This document shows positions 22,701 through 36,240 of a DNA stretch of 64,000 nucleotides, one piece after another. The notes under the pieces were generated by a model. The model saw only the letters and a list, made by a program, of their open reading frames with translations, did not search any database and had not been told where the DNA came from. Source of the DNA: Plasmodium brasilianum (Eukaryota > Apicomplexa > Aconoidasida > Haemosporida > Plasmodiidae); contig NC_090126.1 of the NCBI RefSeq assembly GCF_023973825.1, forward strand, positions 1,116,001 to 1,180,000, in the 5' to 3' direction. Numbering within the stretch: position 1 is the first letter of the stretch; every line of letters starts with the position of its first letter. Made by a program: the position numbers and the translations under genes.

Positions 22701-25700
22701 ACTGTTAATATTTGCTTTTCCCTTAATATATTTCTTCTTCTTAAGTATAGATATATTTATATATGCACATATATATATATGCACATATATATATATGCAC
22801 ACTCGCAGAGAAGAGCACTTGAACAGCTTAATTTATGAGAAAAATTTGCTGTTTCTACACCCATACAACTAGTAATGCTAAAGCAATATAAAAGATATGA
22901 ACACAGAGAAAAGATACCCACACACATTGTTATGTCTACACAGTGCATAGGTTAATGTATGACCGAACACATGCACATAGGCCACAGGACTTACTTACCC
23001 ATCTCCAATTTACCCATTTCAGCTGTAAAATCAATGAGTTCTTTGAATTTGACGACAAGGAGCAAAGAACTGATGATTTTGAAAAAAAAAAATTTTTTGA
23101 AAAAAATTATATCTGTTCCTGTTACAACATTAATCATATTTTAAAAACTTTGATAAGGTAAAAATCATGGAAAACATGTTACCAATATAGTAGCGCTTGA
23201 TCTATGTACATTACTTGCAATGGACGACATAAAGGCTATCCCCCTTTCTTCTTCCTCTCTTCATTTCTTTCCATTTCCCTTGTGCACTTTTATCCTACAG
23301 ATTGTTTCTGGAGAATGATATGAAGGATGACTTAGTGCATCTTATATACTACAAAAACAAAAATAAAGAAAATTTTTTAAATATAAAAAATAATATAGAC
23401 ATAAAAAAGAAAATTGTAAGAGGTAAAAAATTTGATTTCCCTGTATTTCCTATATATGTTATTGAAAATTATTTCTTTCCCGACGAGTATAAAGAAGTTA
23501 CTGCTTACAGCACACAAAATAGCAGCAAAGCGACAAATAGGGGAAAGGAAAAGAGGGAAGTGCGAAAGATGGAAGGAGTAGAAGTGGAAGAAGCAGAAGT
23601 AGACGAAATGAATGAAGCAGATGAAGCAGCAGCGGATGAAGCAGAATTGGGGAACGCGAAAAAGAAGAAGGAAACAAAATTTAAAATTTACTACACGTTA
23701 CCAAAACATACCAATTTAAAATACATCATAAACGTAAGTGTTCTGAATAAAAGCAAAGAAAAAAATTGCGAGAGGAGTGATACAAGTAAGATAAGAAGTA
23801 ATCCTATAGGAAATAAAGGAAAAAATATAAAAAGAAAAAAAGATAATTTTTTAAATTATACAAGTAAAAGTGAAACCAGTACAAATATAATTTGCCCTAG
23901 TGAAAAGATAATTAAAGAAGACTTCCTTCATTTCATTTTAGACTTTGATTCCATAAACCTTTTTAATGTAACCAAATATTTTATTAAGTTAAGTAAAGTA
24001 ATATGTGAAATAAGGAAAAATATATCATCTCTCCTTTTGTCTCGATATAATAAAGTAAAGGTCTTACAACTGCATGACAATGATAATAAACATTTTAATG
24101 AAAATTTTGAAATAAATACGTACGAAGATTTAGAAACGTTACTGAAAAAGAGGAACAATGAATTAGTTTATTCGAATGAGGGGGGCTCCTCAACGGAAAA
24201 GAGCCTTTTCCATCTTGACGGGATACAAAAAGGGGGGAACACCACGAGCAGCAAGTGCGAGACGAACTATATGAGCAGTCATAACAGCACAAACGACATG
24301 AACGATTCTAACAACTCAGGAAACATGAACAATATGAACTCTCTGGATGTTCATAACTGTCAGTACAACGGAAACTCCCTACATCTGAACAACCTTCACA
24401 TAAGCAAAATGAGCTTAAAAGCTCTACATAATAACTGCACCAATTTAAAAGAGATATATATAAAAAATAATAATATAAGTAACCTAAATACGTTTTTCCA
24501 GTGCATTGAATATGATTTGGACTCATTACTATATCTAGATCTATCTTTTAATTGCATCTCGGATTTGACTCCTATATATACAAAATTTAAGAACTTAAAA
24601 TATTTCAATATTTCATTTAATTATATTTATGATTACAAACAAATAATGAATTTTAGTGTACACCATAAACATATTGAGGTTTTATCAATTATGAACAATT
24701 CTATCTATATAAAACAGACACATTATTCAAGCATCCACCTTCTCTTTCCTTGTATAAAAACATTTAATGGAGTAATCATAACATCAAAAGAGAAGTTTAG
24801 TCTTAGTGACTACACCTTTGTCACACCCAGAGGAGAGTATTATTTTGATGACGATTTCTTGAATACTCGTAAGGACTTCCACCGCTTCTGCATTGTGATA
24901 AGTGTTATACAGTCAGTGATAGTAGTATATGTAACTAGCTGTAAGGGGTACATGGTTTCCATTGCCCTAGTAGGGTGTATATGGTTAATTTATGTTTTCC
25001 AGATTCAAACATAGACGATGAAAAGTAATGTGCACTTGTGTTCTCTATAATGTTATCTGATTTTTACTTAGAACATAGGTTTTCATATTCTTTCCCCCTC
25101 CTCAGATGATGCATGGAATAGAAAGATGAAGGAAATGGAGGAAATTAAGAAAATGAATAACGCAAATGGCGCTAATAACTCGTTAGATGGCTGCCCACCT
25201 AACGTGTGCAAAGAAATAAAATCAAGAACCTACCAGTGGTACGTGAACGAAATAAACTTATCTGATTTGTATGTAGTGCATTTGAACTTCTTTGATTTTT
25301 CTGCATTTAAAAATTTGAAAATACTTAACTTGTCAAATAATGGGATAGTAAATATGAGTAACTTAAAATTACCCAAAGGGCTGAAAGTTTTGAATTTAAA
25401 AAATAATAAAATATCATGCTTAGATTTTTTAACAGATGAATTAGAATTAGAAAAGATCATACTAGACAATAATGACTTAAAAAATGCTGATAAAATTTGT
25501 TTATTAAAAAATTTAAAAATATTAAGATGTTCCTATAATAAGCTAACTAATATACCATTACTACAAAATTTGCACTTGGTAGAAATTAATATGCACAATA
25601 ATTTAATTAAAGATATAACTCATTTGGTTTTATTCAAATATAAAAAGTCAGTTATTTCTATAAACCTATATAACAATAAAATTAATTTCTTAAACCTAGA

Positions 25701-27589
25701 TCTATACCTTGTACACATTTTCCCAAATTTACTAATATTAAATAATAGCTATATTGAGAGAAAAGAAAATATAGAAAAATATTTTAAAAATATATATACG
25801 CTTGATGTATTTTTTGATATATATAATATGTACCCTCCTTATACCTCTTTGCACTCATTGGAGATAAAAAACCTTAAAATTAAAAACATCCTTTTTGATA
25901 TTAACAATGATAATTTCAAGAATTTAAAGTTTTTGAATATTTCTAATAATTACCTGAACAATATTAACAACATAGGTCCTCTGGATAATCTGAAGGTGGG
26001 TTTAAAGTAGGGGCAAAGGAAAAAATCTCGCCTTGGTTCTTGGCTCTCTTTTTAGACTTCCTTTTATTGCTCTCCATCTTTCACCTGCACTGTGCAGGCG
26101 GTTTTTATCCTTTTTTACCCTCCCCACCCCTACATTGTAGCATTTGTGCATCAGTACTATGCAGCATTACCGCATCATCATATAAACACATCATCGCACA
26201 ACTATTTCCTCCTTCTAGGTTTTAATCTTAAACAATAACAAGCACATAAACGAAAACTCATTCATAGGAGAAAACGACAGGAATGTATTAAACTCGTTTG
26301 AGTCTCTGGAGGTAAGAAGTTTGAGTAGTAGAGGAAAGAAATACTAGTTTTTACAAGTCTTTACAGGCCTTTTTTTTTTTTTTTTTTTTTTTGTAGTGAT
26401 AAGTTACATCGAGTGTACACATATGAGCATGTATATACGCGGGTATCTATATGTACCTATGCATATATACATGCATATATATATTTACTTATCTCTCTGC
26501 TCTAATTAATAGGAACTAGATATCAGCTTCTGCATACTGTCCAAAACGAGTTTCTTAAAGAAATGCATGAACTTAAAAAATTTGAAAAAACTAAATTTAG
26601 AAGGAAATAACATTAACTCCATTAAATACTTAGAAAATTTGTGTAACCTTAAACACTTAAATTTATCCAACAACAAAATATCCAAAGTTTGCTATGACTC
26701 TTTCCCAAGGAGTCTGGAGAGTTTGAACGTGTCGAACAATCTGATCAGGTCAGGAAAATGCATAAGCGGCGAAGAATCGCATAGGCAGTAACAATAGCAT
26801 TGGTAGTATAAATAGCAGTGAGAGTAGCAGTAGTGGTGGTATTCCTGATAACTAAGCACAGAGCAATAACATGATACGCGCTCTCACCTTCTTGGCTTTC
26901 TTATATTTTGACCATGCAGGAACTTGAGCCCGTTTTCGATCCTGGAGAATTTAGAAATGCTTGATCTCCGCGTTAATCGAATTGATAATATTGAAGAATT
27001 TAAATATTTGAAAAATTTAAATAATTTAAAAACGTTATATTTGAATGGAAATAGGAAAATAAAAGAGCAATTTGTGATAATCAAAAATATGCTAAACCAA
27101 ATAGAAAATTTTGATGACAAAATTATGAAAGAGCAAAATTCCACAACTCTACAACAGTCAGAGGAAAAAAAGGAACTTAACAGAATTAATAAAGAAACAA
27201 ATAAAACAAACTTCATAGTCACGTATCAGACGAGAAATGAAAATAAATTCCACTCTAAAAACAAAGTTAAAACTGTAGGTCATTATTCTCCCTGTTTTTG
27301 TGTGTGCTTCTGGTGGTGTTTTCCCAATGAGAAGAAGCTTTCATTCTATGTGTGCATATACCTGAATATATGCTTGCACATATGTCTGTACACATGTCTA
27401 CACATATTTATTCACGCGCGTCTGCATATATATCTGCACCTGTTTTTGTGCATGTTTGTGTTAATATTTGTGTTCATATTTATGTTTGTATTTATTTTTT
27501 TTTTTTTGAAGACAAAACTACAAGGGTTTGTGAAGAAGAAGGATTCTTTTGCTGAAGTAAGGAAAATACAAGAACAGAAAAAAAAATAA
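19762..27589 (+). CDS. Large leucine-rich-repeat protein, about 16 exons
   Basis: Assembled by hand from splice sites with compatible phase: 19762-19802, 19930-20165, 20421-20670, 20893-21033, 21112-21175, 21395-21619, 21751-21827, 21984-22103, 22392-22526, 23023-23157, 23301-24868, 25106-25995, 26219-26311, 26513-26748, 26920-27274 and 27512-27589, about 1,547 residues. LRRs of the 22-residue SDS22-like type (LKxLxLxxNxIxxI) form clusters near residues 50-185, 840-960, 1045-1295 and 1326-1450, for example FKNLKILNLSNNGI and NLKHLNLSNNKI. Between clusters are charged, Glu/Lys- and Asn-rich linkers. The end is basic, without a membrane segment. LRR proteins bind partner proteins; no enzymatic domain is visible, so the role is unknown. 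Least certain are exon 5 and the joins around 21034-21111 and 22527-23022. The gene could be two neighbouring LRR genes, but phase is kept throughout. Confidence 0.8.
20740..20803. repeat. 15-nt minisatellite in an LRR-gene intron
   Basis: About four copies of AACATACACGTGAAC within the intron 20671-20892, with decayed copies on both sides (ACTTACACATTAACT). The unit contains CACGTG. It reads open as HVNNIHVNN in one frame and can be mistaken for coding sequence. Confidence 0.8.
22150..22285. repeat. Degenerate repeat in an LRR-gene intron
   Basis: Four to five imperfect copies around the motif GCTATAGGTGTAGCCGTATT in the intron 22104-22391. GC-richer than the flanking DNA. A minus-strand ORF of 95 residues comes from it. 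Confidence 0.65.
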
Positions 27590-27908
27590 TAAAAATAGTA
27601 AAAATAATATCAATAACGAATGGAATTTTTTCCCTATTCGCGGAATATACCCCTTTTCCTAAACAAAATAAAGAGGGCCTACTCTTTTAAAAACTTTAGC
27701 CTTTCAACTGTTCATGTGTTATATTTTTGAAGTGCCAAATTTACGATGTCAATTGTCATACTATACATATTTTCCATAATTCCGTACTTTCGAGGTTGCA
27801 TGAGGAGAGATATATGCTTCGAAAAATACCTATCAGATATCATTCCTTACTTGTCATATGTTTGTTTCCCTTTTATGTATATACTTCTTCTCCCTTCAGC
27901 GAGTTAAA

Positions 27909-28035
27909 ATGGATAGCTTCACTGTTATAGGTAAGAAGGCCAACAGCAGTGGAAACAATTAAGAGGTAAATTAATTTATTATTTGTGTACATAACACTTT
28001 ATTGAATTTATTTCTAGTATCTTCCAACCCCTTTA

Positions 28036-28072
<37 letters not shown>

Positions 28073-28223
28073 TACCCCCATAATATATAAACCAGAGTTT
28101 CCAAATGGAATTATTTTTTCAACTCTTGGGAATATATTTCCTCTTTACTATCTTTTTTTTTTTTTTTTTTTTCATCAATCGTTAAGCAGTGAGGGTTATT
28201 TACTTTTTTATGAAGAATCATGA
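27909..28223 (+). CDS. Possible small two-exon gene of unknown function
   Basis: Exon 1 (27909-27930) has a good start context and reads MDSFTVI before a GTAAGA donor. Exon 2 starts at 28018 after TTTCTAG and continues in phase 1 as VSSNPFT, a poly-Lys run, then GTPIIYKPEFPNGIIF and STLGNIFPLYYLF, a poly-Phe run, and EGYLLFYEES before the stop: 75 residues. The peptide segments outside the homopolymers look like protein rather than intergenic translation, and the splice signals are good. The A34 run at 28038-28071 and the T-run at 28150-28171 raise doubt; the latter may be the tail of a second intron. Not recognised as any family. Confidence 0.35.
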
Positions 28224-29623
28224 GCATGGTAGTAAAGAAGCAAATACATATGGACGTAGATTATTGTATATACTTATGTACATATATACATTAATATATA
28301 TATGTACACAAGTGTGGGTGTTTGAAGAAGTGAAAACCCTTGTACATGAACATTCCCCGTGTAGGTATCTGCTTGGGGAAGACTTCAACTAGTCTATGCA
28401 GAGAACCATTTGCGCAATGTACTGTGTATGCTCAGCATAATTTGCTCTTTTTTTATTCTTACGTATGTCTTTGCTTTTGCCTTTACCATTACTTTTATTT
28501 ATTTTATTATTTTTTTTTTTTTTTTTCCCCGCTCCGTGGTACTTTAAAACAATGGAATGTTTACATGCCCATGTTTATGTAAAGAAGAACTATGAACATG
28601 TACAAAGACTTTGCATATAAGAATCCTTTCTGGTGATATTTAACAAAATTTCAAAAAAAAAAAAAATAAATAAAATAATATAAAACAAAACAAAACAAAT
28701 TAAACTAAACTAAATGTGATATTGCAACAACTTTCAGTAATCTTCATTATATCTATTCGTCAAAAAATATTGAATTTTTTTTTTTTTTTTTTAAAAAAAA
28801 AGGAAATGTACTATATAATATTTAAGATAAATAGCTCCCTCTTAATGGACAAAAATGAGTGTAACTACTTGGGGGGGGGGTGTAACAAATGGGAATTGTT
28901 AAGTAGATGAAGAGATTTTAAACAACCGGATTAATTTCAAAAGGAAACGAAAATTAATTAAACGTAAAAGGTGTTCACCAACACACATACGCTTATATAC
29001 ATATTTATACATATATATATTTGTATGGGCATATATAAAACAAATTATAACTTGGAATGAAAATTTCGTTACGTTTTATAAGATGAAACAACTCGGCTGG
29101 GATGGCTCTTAAAAGACGCTAAGAGGTTTTAGTATTACCTACATTTTTGTTTGCTCATTTGTTTACTTCCTTTTAACGGCCTTCTGCTTTTTCACTTCTC
29201 AACAGTCAAAATTTTGAATACTACAGCAGTTTTCCTCTTGAAAAAAGTAAAAACCTTTTTTTCTTTTTTTAAATTTTACTTTTTATTTATATTTGATATC
29301 TTTTCTTTTCTTCTCTTTTCTTCTGTTAATTTTTCTTTTTTTTTTTTATGTTTGCCCATTGTGCACACGAAAGAGGCATAAGGATTCATAATGGGATTTC
29401 ATACCTTGCTGTTTAAGTAACGTACAGGAGGAAGTACATCGTCCTGTTGTGCATGAGTAAACGTATAATATATGCACTCACACGCAAGTGTACATAAGAT
29501 CATCACGCACATGTACGTATATGTACGTACGTGAATATAAATCAAAATTTATCTGTTCCTTGCGGATGTCCTTGTTTTTTAAGCCGCTGAAATGTGAGGG
29601 CTCATTTAACACTATAAAAAGGG

Positions 29624-29655
<32 letters not shown>

Positions 29656-30378
29656 GCATAGGAAAAAACAGCACTACATGAACATATGCATGTATACATT
29701 TACATATGCTTATACATGTATGCGTTTACATATATATATACGCTTATATATGCATGTATATATACATTGCGTAAATTTAAAAAAAGAGTGTGCAAACGAG
29801 CTTGAATAATTAAAGATAAAACCCCATTTTTATAGAAAGAAAAAAAGTGTTATCTGAAAGAAGGAAGAAAAAATATTTTTGATGAATGCCAGGGGAACAA
29901 ATATATAATCGTACGTACCGATATACGCAAGTACATACGTATATATTATGCATACATATGTATACATATATATATGTATATACGTCTCACATGAGTAGGT
30001 AGATACTAATATACTTATGCCTATTTAATTTTCGGATAAGAATTTTCATAAAAACGAATTTCATTCTATGAACAAGAAGGTTGGACTCAAGTGAGTTATG
30101 TTGAGGCGGCTGAAGTTGAAGTGATTTGAAGTTATTTTAGTCAATCCGCCTTTTGTCAATCTGCTGTTCGTCAGTCTGCTGTTCGTCAGTCTACTGTTCG
30201 TCAATCTGCTGTTCGTCAATCTGCTGTTCGTCAATCTGCTACCCATTAAACTGCTACGCGTTAATCAGCTATTCATCAAACCGCTTTTGGTCAAACCGCT
30301 TTTGGTCAAATCGCATTCGGCCAAATCGCATTCGGCCAAACTGTTTTTGGTAGAACCTCCACCAACTGAAGATAATTA
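28224..30378. other. Intergenic region upstream of the importin gene
   Basis: About 2.2 kb with no supported gene. Contents: T-runs (28510-28527), A-runs, a nine-base G-run at about 28872-28880 that is unusual in this AT-rich DNA, ATGTATAT microsatellites (29000-29030 and 29690-29770), a 22-base A-run (29629-29650) and a 15-nt minisatellite just before the importin start (listed separately). Confidence 0.6.
30142..30355. repeat. 15-nt minisatellite just upstream of the importin start
   Basis: About fourteen degenerate 15-nt copies, from CGTCAATCTGCTGTT through GTTAATCAGCTATTC to GTCAAACCGCTTTTG and GCCAAATCGCATTCG. The array ends about 25 bases before the importin start codon, so it probably lies in the 5' leader. 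It is much richer in G+C than its surroundings. No stop-free reading frame joins it to the importin frame. Confidence 0.8.
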
Positions 30379-33300
30379 ATGGAAAGGGAGGTACAGCAGA
30401 GGAAGATTATCGACGCCCTCTATGACTCTTGGTCGAACGATGAAGGACGGAGAAAAGAATCTGAACAAATTTTAAACGAATATGAAAAAGAGGAGTTTTT
30501 CATTATGTGCCTACTAGATATATGTATGTACAAAAGTGTACACTACAACATTAGAAAATTATGTATTATTTATTGTAAAAATTTAGTTGTTCGATATTGG
30601 CATTGTAGAGATGAGTTACAATATAATAATGATGTGAAAAAAGTAGTGAAGGGAAAAATCATTGAAATATTGAATGATGTAGACAATTTGATTAATTATT
30701 ACAAAGAATTTTGTATTTTATTAAAGAAAATAGCTAGATATGAACTTGTTCATAATTTTCCAGAATTATTAGAATGCTTTTTATATAATATAAATATACA
30801 GAAAAATAATCTAAACAATTTATTTATATATTTGTATTTACTCCATAAAATATTAAGAGAGCAATATAATAAAAAATTACTAAAGGATAAAAAAGAAACG
30901 TTTGATATATCGGAAAAGTTTATATATACACTTGGACCTTTTTGGAATAACAGTTTTAATAAATACTTTCAAAATAATTTTGAAGGCCCTTGTATTTGTA
31001 ATAATGAGGAAAAATGTAACAAGTGTTATACTATATATAATTTAATCAAAGAGTGTGAAAAGAAATTGTCTTTTGGTGAGATCAACCAAAGAGTAGACAC
31101 TCATGAGGTGGATACAATTCTATCAGCCACTACTGTTATTCGTAGTAGTAGTAGTAGTACTAGTAGTGTTAAAGCTCGTTATGATAATTGTGATATAGGT
31201 ACGGATAGTAGCAGCCAGGATCATCGCTGCACTGATACTACTGTTCAGGATAACCATGACCCTACAAGTGATAAGAAGATAAAAATACTGAAGTTTTTAG
31301 ACAGTATTATACTCAATCTCATCATCAACAGAAATGATATAATGAAAGGGATGAGCAGCGGGACGATTACAGGTAGTGCAAATCGAAGCGAAGGAAGCGG
31401 CAGTATAAATAACATGGATAGCGAGTGGAGGAAGAGTTTTTTCAACGCACTGATCAACAAAACGATATACTTTCTCAAGTTCATTAACAAGAACTCCGCT
31501 GTGTATTATTTGAAATATTTAAAATTTTTGTTGAGCTCGTTTTTGTTGATGATAGAATTTCATAGCTCCTTTCATGTATACTTGAAGAGAGAAATAACAG
31601 AAAAGTTTATTTGTTTATTTTTGAAAAAAAATATAAATATAGAATTAAATAATTACATGAACAATTATGAAAATAAATTTGTAGAAATTGTAAACTTGTG
31701 TATATCTATTTTGAAGTCTATTTTTTATCATTTTTGTTTAAACCAATATAATTTAATTAAACAAAAAAAAGTAAGAGAAAATTATTTGAATGTAAAAAAT
31801 ATGATATGTAACAGTCAGGATGTGCACTTTGATGGTTATAATGACAATACATTGGAAGCCAAAATTATGACTAATTTTGTTATGAATGTAAAAAATGTGG
31901 ACTGTGAAAATAATAAAAAAAGTTCCTTGTTCAATAAAAATTTATCATTCAAGGATATATTAACATATATAAGAGAAGAAGTAAAACAAGCACTAACGAA
32001 TGATGATTTTATTTTGATGCATAACCAAAAAGCCCTTGAAATTTTCGATTTTTTAAGATTATATTGTATTAATATATCCTCTGAACAAATTATTGACGTT
32101 ACGTTAAATATAAAAGATGACTACGAAACAGAGGAAAATGTTTTTTATAATAATGCTAAGGATTGCTTAGTACAATTATCATCAGAGCCTTTTTTATTCT
32201 CCATCTTTAATCATTTTTTTGAGCCATTAATTAACTCATTTCATAATTATGCACATTATTTAAACAATCTACCAACAAATTTAAAAAGTATACAAATATC
32301 AGACTTTTCTCAAGCAATAATAAATCTAGATGGGTACTTAAATATTTATTATATATTATATCCTTCTTTTCATAAAAAAATAAAAATTGAACATATATTA
32401 TGTATGATTCAGTTCTTTATTGATTACTTATCTATTGAATACACACACCCCTTAATTAGTTATAGAATAGCATTAATAATAAAAATTTGGTTAAAAAATT
32501 ACAAAGTATCTTTTCCCTTTATAGATGATATCACTTTGCTAATTTATGAGAACATTCGACTGTTATACATACATTTACTACATAAAAGTGTTAAGTCGTT
32601 AATTGCTACTAGACCGGTTGACTCAGATAATTCCAACCTCCCACATCACTATGCTTTAAAATCAGCCAACTTTATGCCCCTCCTTTTTTTCAAATTTATT
32701 TGTTTATTCAAGTACATTTTCAAGTACGAATATGTGTACAGCAACTATGACTACATCAACGAGTTCTTGGTTGGATCCCTCATCACTATACTCACCAAGG
32801 TAATACGAGCGAATCGTGCGGTGTTGTGTAGTGCCGCCTCGATACGTTCATTTGGTTGATCTTCTACCATTTGGTTGATGTCCAACATTTTTACTGAACT
32901 TCTAATAATTTTTCGTGACCATATGCCCGTTTTACCTGATCATATGCCGTTTTACCTGACCATATGCCGTTTTACCTGACCATATGCCCGTTTTACCTGA
33001 CCATATGCCCGTTTTACCTGATCATATGCCGTTTTACCTGACCATATGCCCGTTTTACCTGATCATATGCCGTTTTACCTGACCATATGCCCGTTTTACC
33101 TGACCTTTTTATGAGCTCAAAATTCGAACATTTTCCCCCTTTCCCGCAGATATCTTTCCCCAAAAACATACAGAAAATTTTGGAAATCTTGAGTCACATA
33201 GTTTTCATTAGTAATAAGGAAAAGGATATTACCATTTTCAAAGACAATTACAACTTTTTGTTGGATTTGTACATGAACAGTAACATATCCATTAAGGAGT

Positions 33301-35650
33301 ACCTTCTGAACATACTAGTGCAAATACTGAATAAAAATTTTGAATGCGGCGAAAGCCTCTCCGATTTTATGAACAAGGAAAGGATTAGCAGTTCTCATCA
33401 CAGTGGCAATCAAACTATTGACCAACATGTCAGTAACACTAGTAACCAACGGAGCAATCAAACCAATGATCAACGGGATAACCACACCAATGATCAACGA
33501 GCTAACCAAAGTAATAGCCCATCTAGGAAGGAGAAAACATGCGACGATGTGATTTTATTTTACTTCAGTTTGGATATAATATTTTATACACTGAAGGCAA
33601 GAGAGCAAAGTTTTGTGTATGAGGAAAACAAAGGGAAAGGTATTGCCTTGATGAATTGCAGTAGTGGAAAGAGTAGTATATACCCCTTCACATGGGAATA
33701 TTCTTCATACGTTAAGGAAGTGAATTTAGACATTGACAAAACAATAAATGATAACTTTTACTCTTTGTGGTTATGTATTTTAAAGTTGCTCTCAAAAATG
33801 ATTAGTCCAAAAAATGAAGAAATAATTAAGAAGATGTGCTCATTGTACATAAGTACAACAAAATTTTTATGTGCATATTTTAAAAAATTAGAAGAAGGAT
33901 TAGTACCATTTGAAATAAGTAATTCCTGTTTTGATGTAATTATGGAATACTTTTGTTTATTTATTATACACGAAAGGCATAATTATTATTTAACATTCGA
34001 GTCTGTTTCCACTAAAATTTTGACAAACGATATTTTGAAAAATAATATGTTATCTATTGTGTATAACAGTTTTGTGCTAAATGATGAAGGGAAAATGGAA
34101 AAATGCATTTACATTTTACACCTTTGTTTGAGTATATATAAAAATGATATAAAAAAGGAAATGCCTTCTCTTTTTAGTTATATAGCCAATTTTATAGTAA
34201 TATTTTTAATAAAAGTGCTATTAAAATATTTTAGTAAATATTTTAATTTTTATAAATATATTAAGAATATTCGTCAACATGGAAACCAAAACAATAGCAA
34301 TAGTAGTACTAACGTGTGTAATAGTGAAGAAGACAATTATGATAACACGGGTATATCTTTATTTTTATCAAGTGAAAATTTAACGCGAGATGAAAAAAAT
34401 AAAATGACTGGAAGTATTTATTATACTAGCTCAAGTACTAATAAATATAATAAAAATGAAGAAATAAATATCAAAATTGCAAATTATAATAAAAGTCATA
34501 TTAAATATATATATGATAATATAATAAATTATAAACATGATGAAAATTTTGTATCGGATTTTTTTAATTTCCAAAATGATATAAAGCGATTGTTAAATAT
34601 TACTTATTTAAATAATTATGACATTACAGTAACTTTTAAGAATTATAATTTTTATACTGTAAATGAAGATAATTATACATATGTAAATAAACATAGTGTA
34701 TATACTTTAATATCTATTATGTCATTATATGAAGCAAATTTTTTAAATTTTGTTTTAATATCTTTTCTTTCGTACTTTAAAATTAGCATTTCTCTATTTA
34801 TATACTCTCTTTTTTACCAATCTCAGTATATTCATAATAAAAATATACTAATCAGTTTGCTAATTTTTATTTATACCTTAACCCAAAATTATATGTTTAC
34901 CGACTTTGCTTCTTCTATCTTTGTTCATACAAATTTTCAGAACATAGCATGTAGCAAATCTTTTGAAAATTTTATATTTGATAAGAATAAAACAACACAT
35001 TTATTTATTTGCGATAAAGATGAGCATATTTTGTTAGTAATAGAATTACTCAAATTAATTAACAATATATTAAACACAAATAAAGATATATATATTGAGA
35101 AAAAAAATATTCTTCACCTAAGCACAGTAACATCCAGTTTAAGCGGACATAAAATTTTTCATTCCTATAATTACAATTTAATTCTGAGCAAGATTTTGAA
35201 GTACGACGAGTTTTCAAGTAAGGCCTTATACTCTGGCAAAATGAGAACATGTCTTCCCCCATGTGTGCACTTTCCTATGCGTTTAAGCTCATTTTTTGTC
35301 CATTTGGTGCATAAATATAATATATGTGCATAAATATAATATATGTGAATAAATATAATTTATGCGTATAAATATAATATATGTGTATAAATATATGTGT
35401 GTGTATGTATGCATATATATATATATATATATTTGCATTTTTTTTGTTTTTCTCCTTCCTTTCCCCCCTCATCACTTCATTAGACATATGCAATAAAGCT
35501 TTGGAAAACGTGTTAACCCACTTACTGGATGTGAGTGATGTAGAGGAAAAGAATAGAAAAAAAATAGTCGTTAACTATTTAAAAGAAAACATTGATAACA
35601 TGAACATTGCCTTAATCGATATGTATAAGAAATATGTGAGTTCTTTATAA
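30379..35650 (+). CDS. Importin-11/Kap120-like karyopherin
   Basis: Beta-karyopherins carry cargo through nuclear pores under Ran control. Exons are 30379-32799, 33150-35217 and 35484-35650 (phases 0 and 1), giving 1,551 residues. The N-terminus has the importin-beta N-domain pattern: repeated helices, then VHYNIRKLCIIYCKNLVVRY followed by W, the position of the RY-W motif in importin-11. Next comes KIARYELVHNFPELLECF, equivalent to KVARLDCPRQWPELIP, and FWNNSFNKYFQ, equivalent to LWNHHTDTFL. The rest is leucine-, isoleucine- and phenylalanine-rich and helical, as expected for HEAT repeats, with low-complexity inserts near residues 250-345 and in the second exon. Known family members are near 1,000 residues; the inserts explain the extra length. 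No other domain is visible. Calling it specifically importin-11 is less certain than calling it a karyopherin. Confidence 0.8.
32920..33115. repeat. 20/21-nt minisatellite in importin intron 1
   Basis: About nine copies of CATATGCCGTTTTACCTGAC and a version with an added C, within the 350-base intron 32800-33149. Copies differ mainly by the C insertion and by GAC/GAT at the end. Because the unit length varies, it does not keep a reading frame, which supports intron status. Confidence 0.85.
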
Positions 35651-36240
35651 CAAGTTCGGCGAAAATTCAACATGGACAGGAGAAGAGGGGCTTGCTCACC
35701 ATGCGTATACACACACGCACGTCCGTATGTACTCGCATATGTATGCATATGTGCGGGCTTATAATATGGTCGAATAATGTGCGAATATTTCGCATTACAT
35801 GTGAAGTTGTTTTAAGTGCTGTGCGAATTTAGTATATGACAGAAGAACAATCTATAGAGGAAAAATAAAGGTAAAACTTGTGTAATTACATGTATATGTC
35901 CACGGGCGGAAGTGAGTTAACAATTTGAGCAATCGGTATTTTTCTATATATTTGTTTGATAAATAACTTTTCGCGTTTTAATAAAATGTATTACTTTGTA
36001 AAACATCGCTTGTTGCTCAAACGTAAATATAAAAAAAAGAAAAAAAAAAGTTTTAAACAGATAATGGCGTGAAGATATATAGGCAGCTAAAATATGACAC
36101 GTTCAGGTAAAAATAAAAATGAAAATAAAATTATTGTTATAATTATAATTATGGTTAGAAGTGTGTGCAGAAAAAGAAAAAAAAAGGGAAACTATTTGAT
36201 GCAAGTATGAACAGTTCATGAAAATTTTTTAATTAGCTAG
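35651..36240. other. Convergent intergenic region
   Basis: The importin gene and the minus-strand gene at 36241 end towards each other. AT-rich, with an A-run near 36030-36050. No gene is seen; it should contain both 3' ends. Confidence 0.65.
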
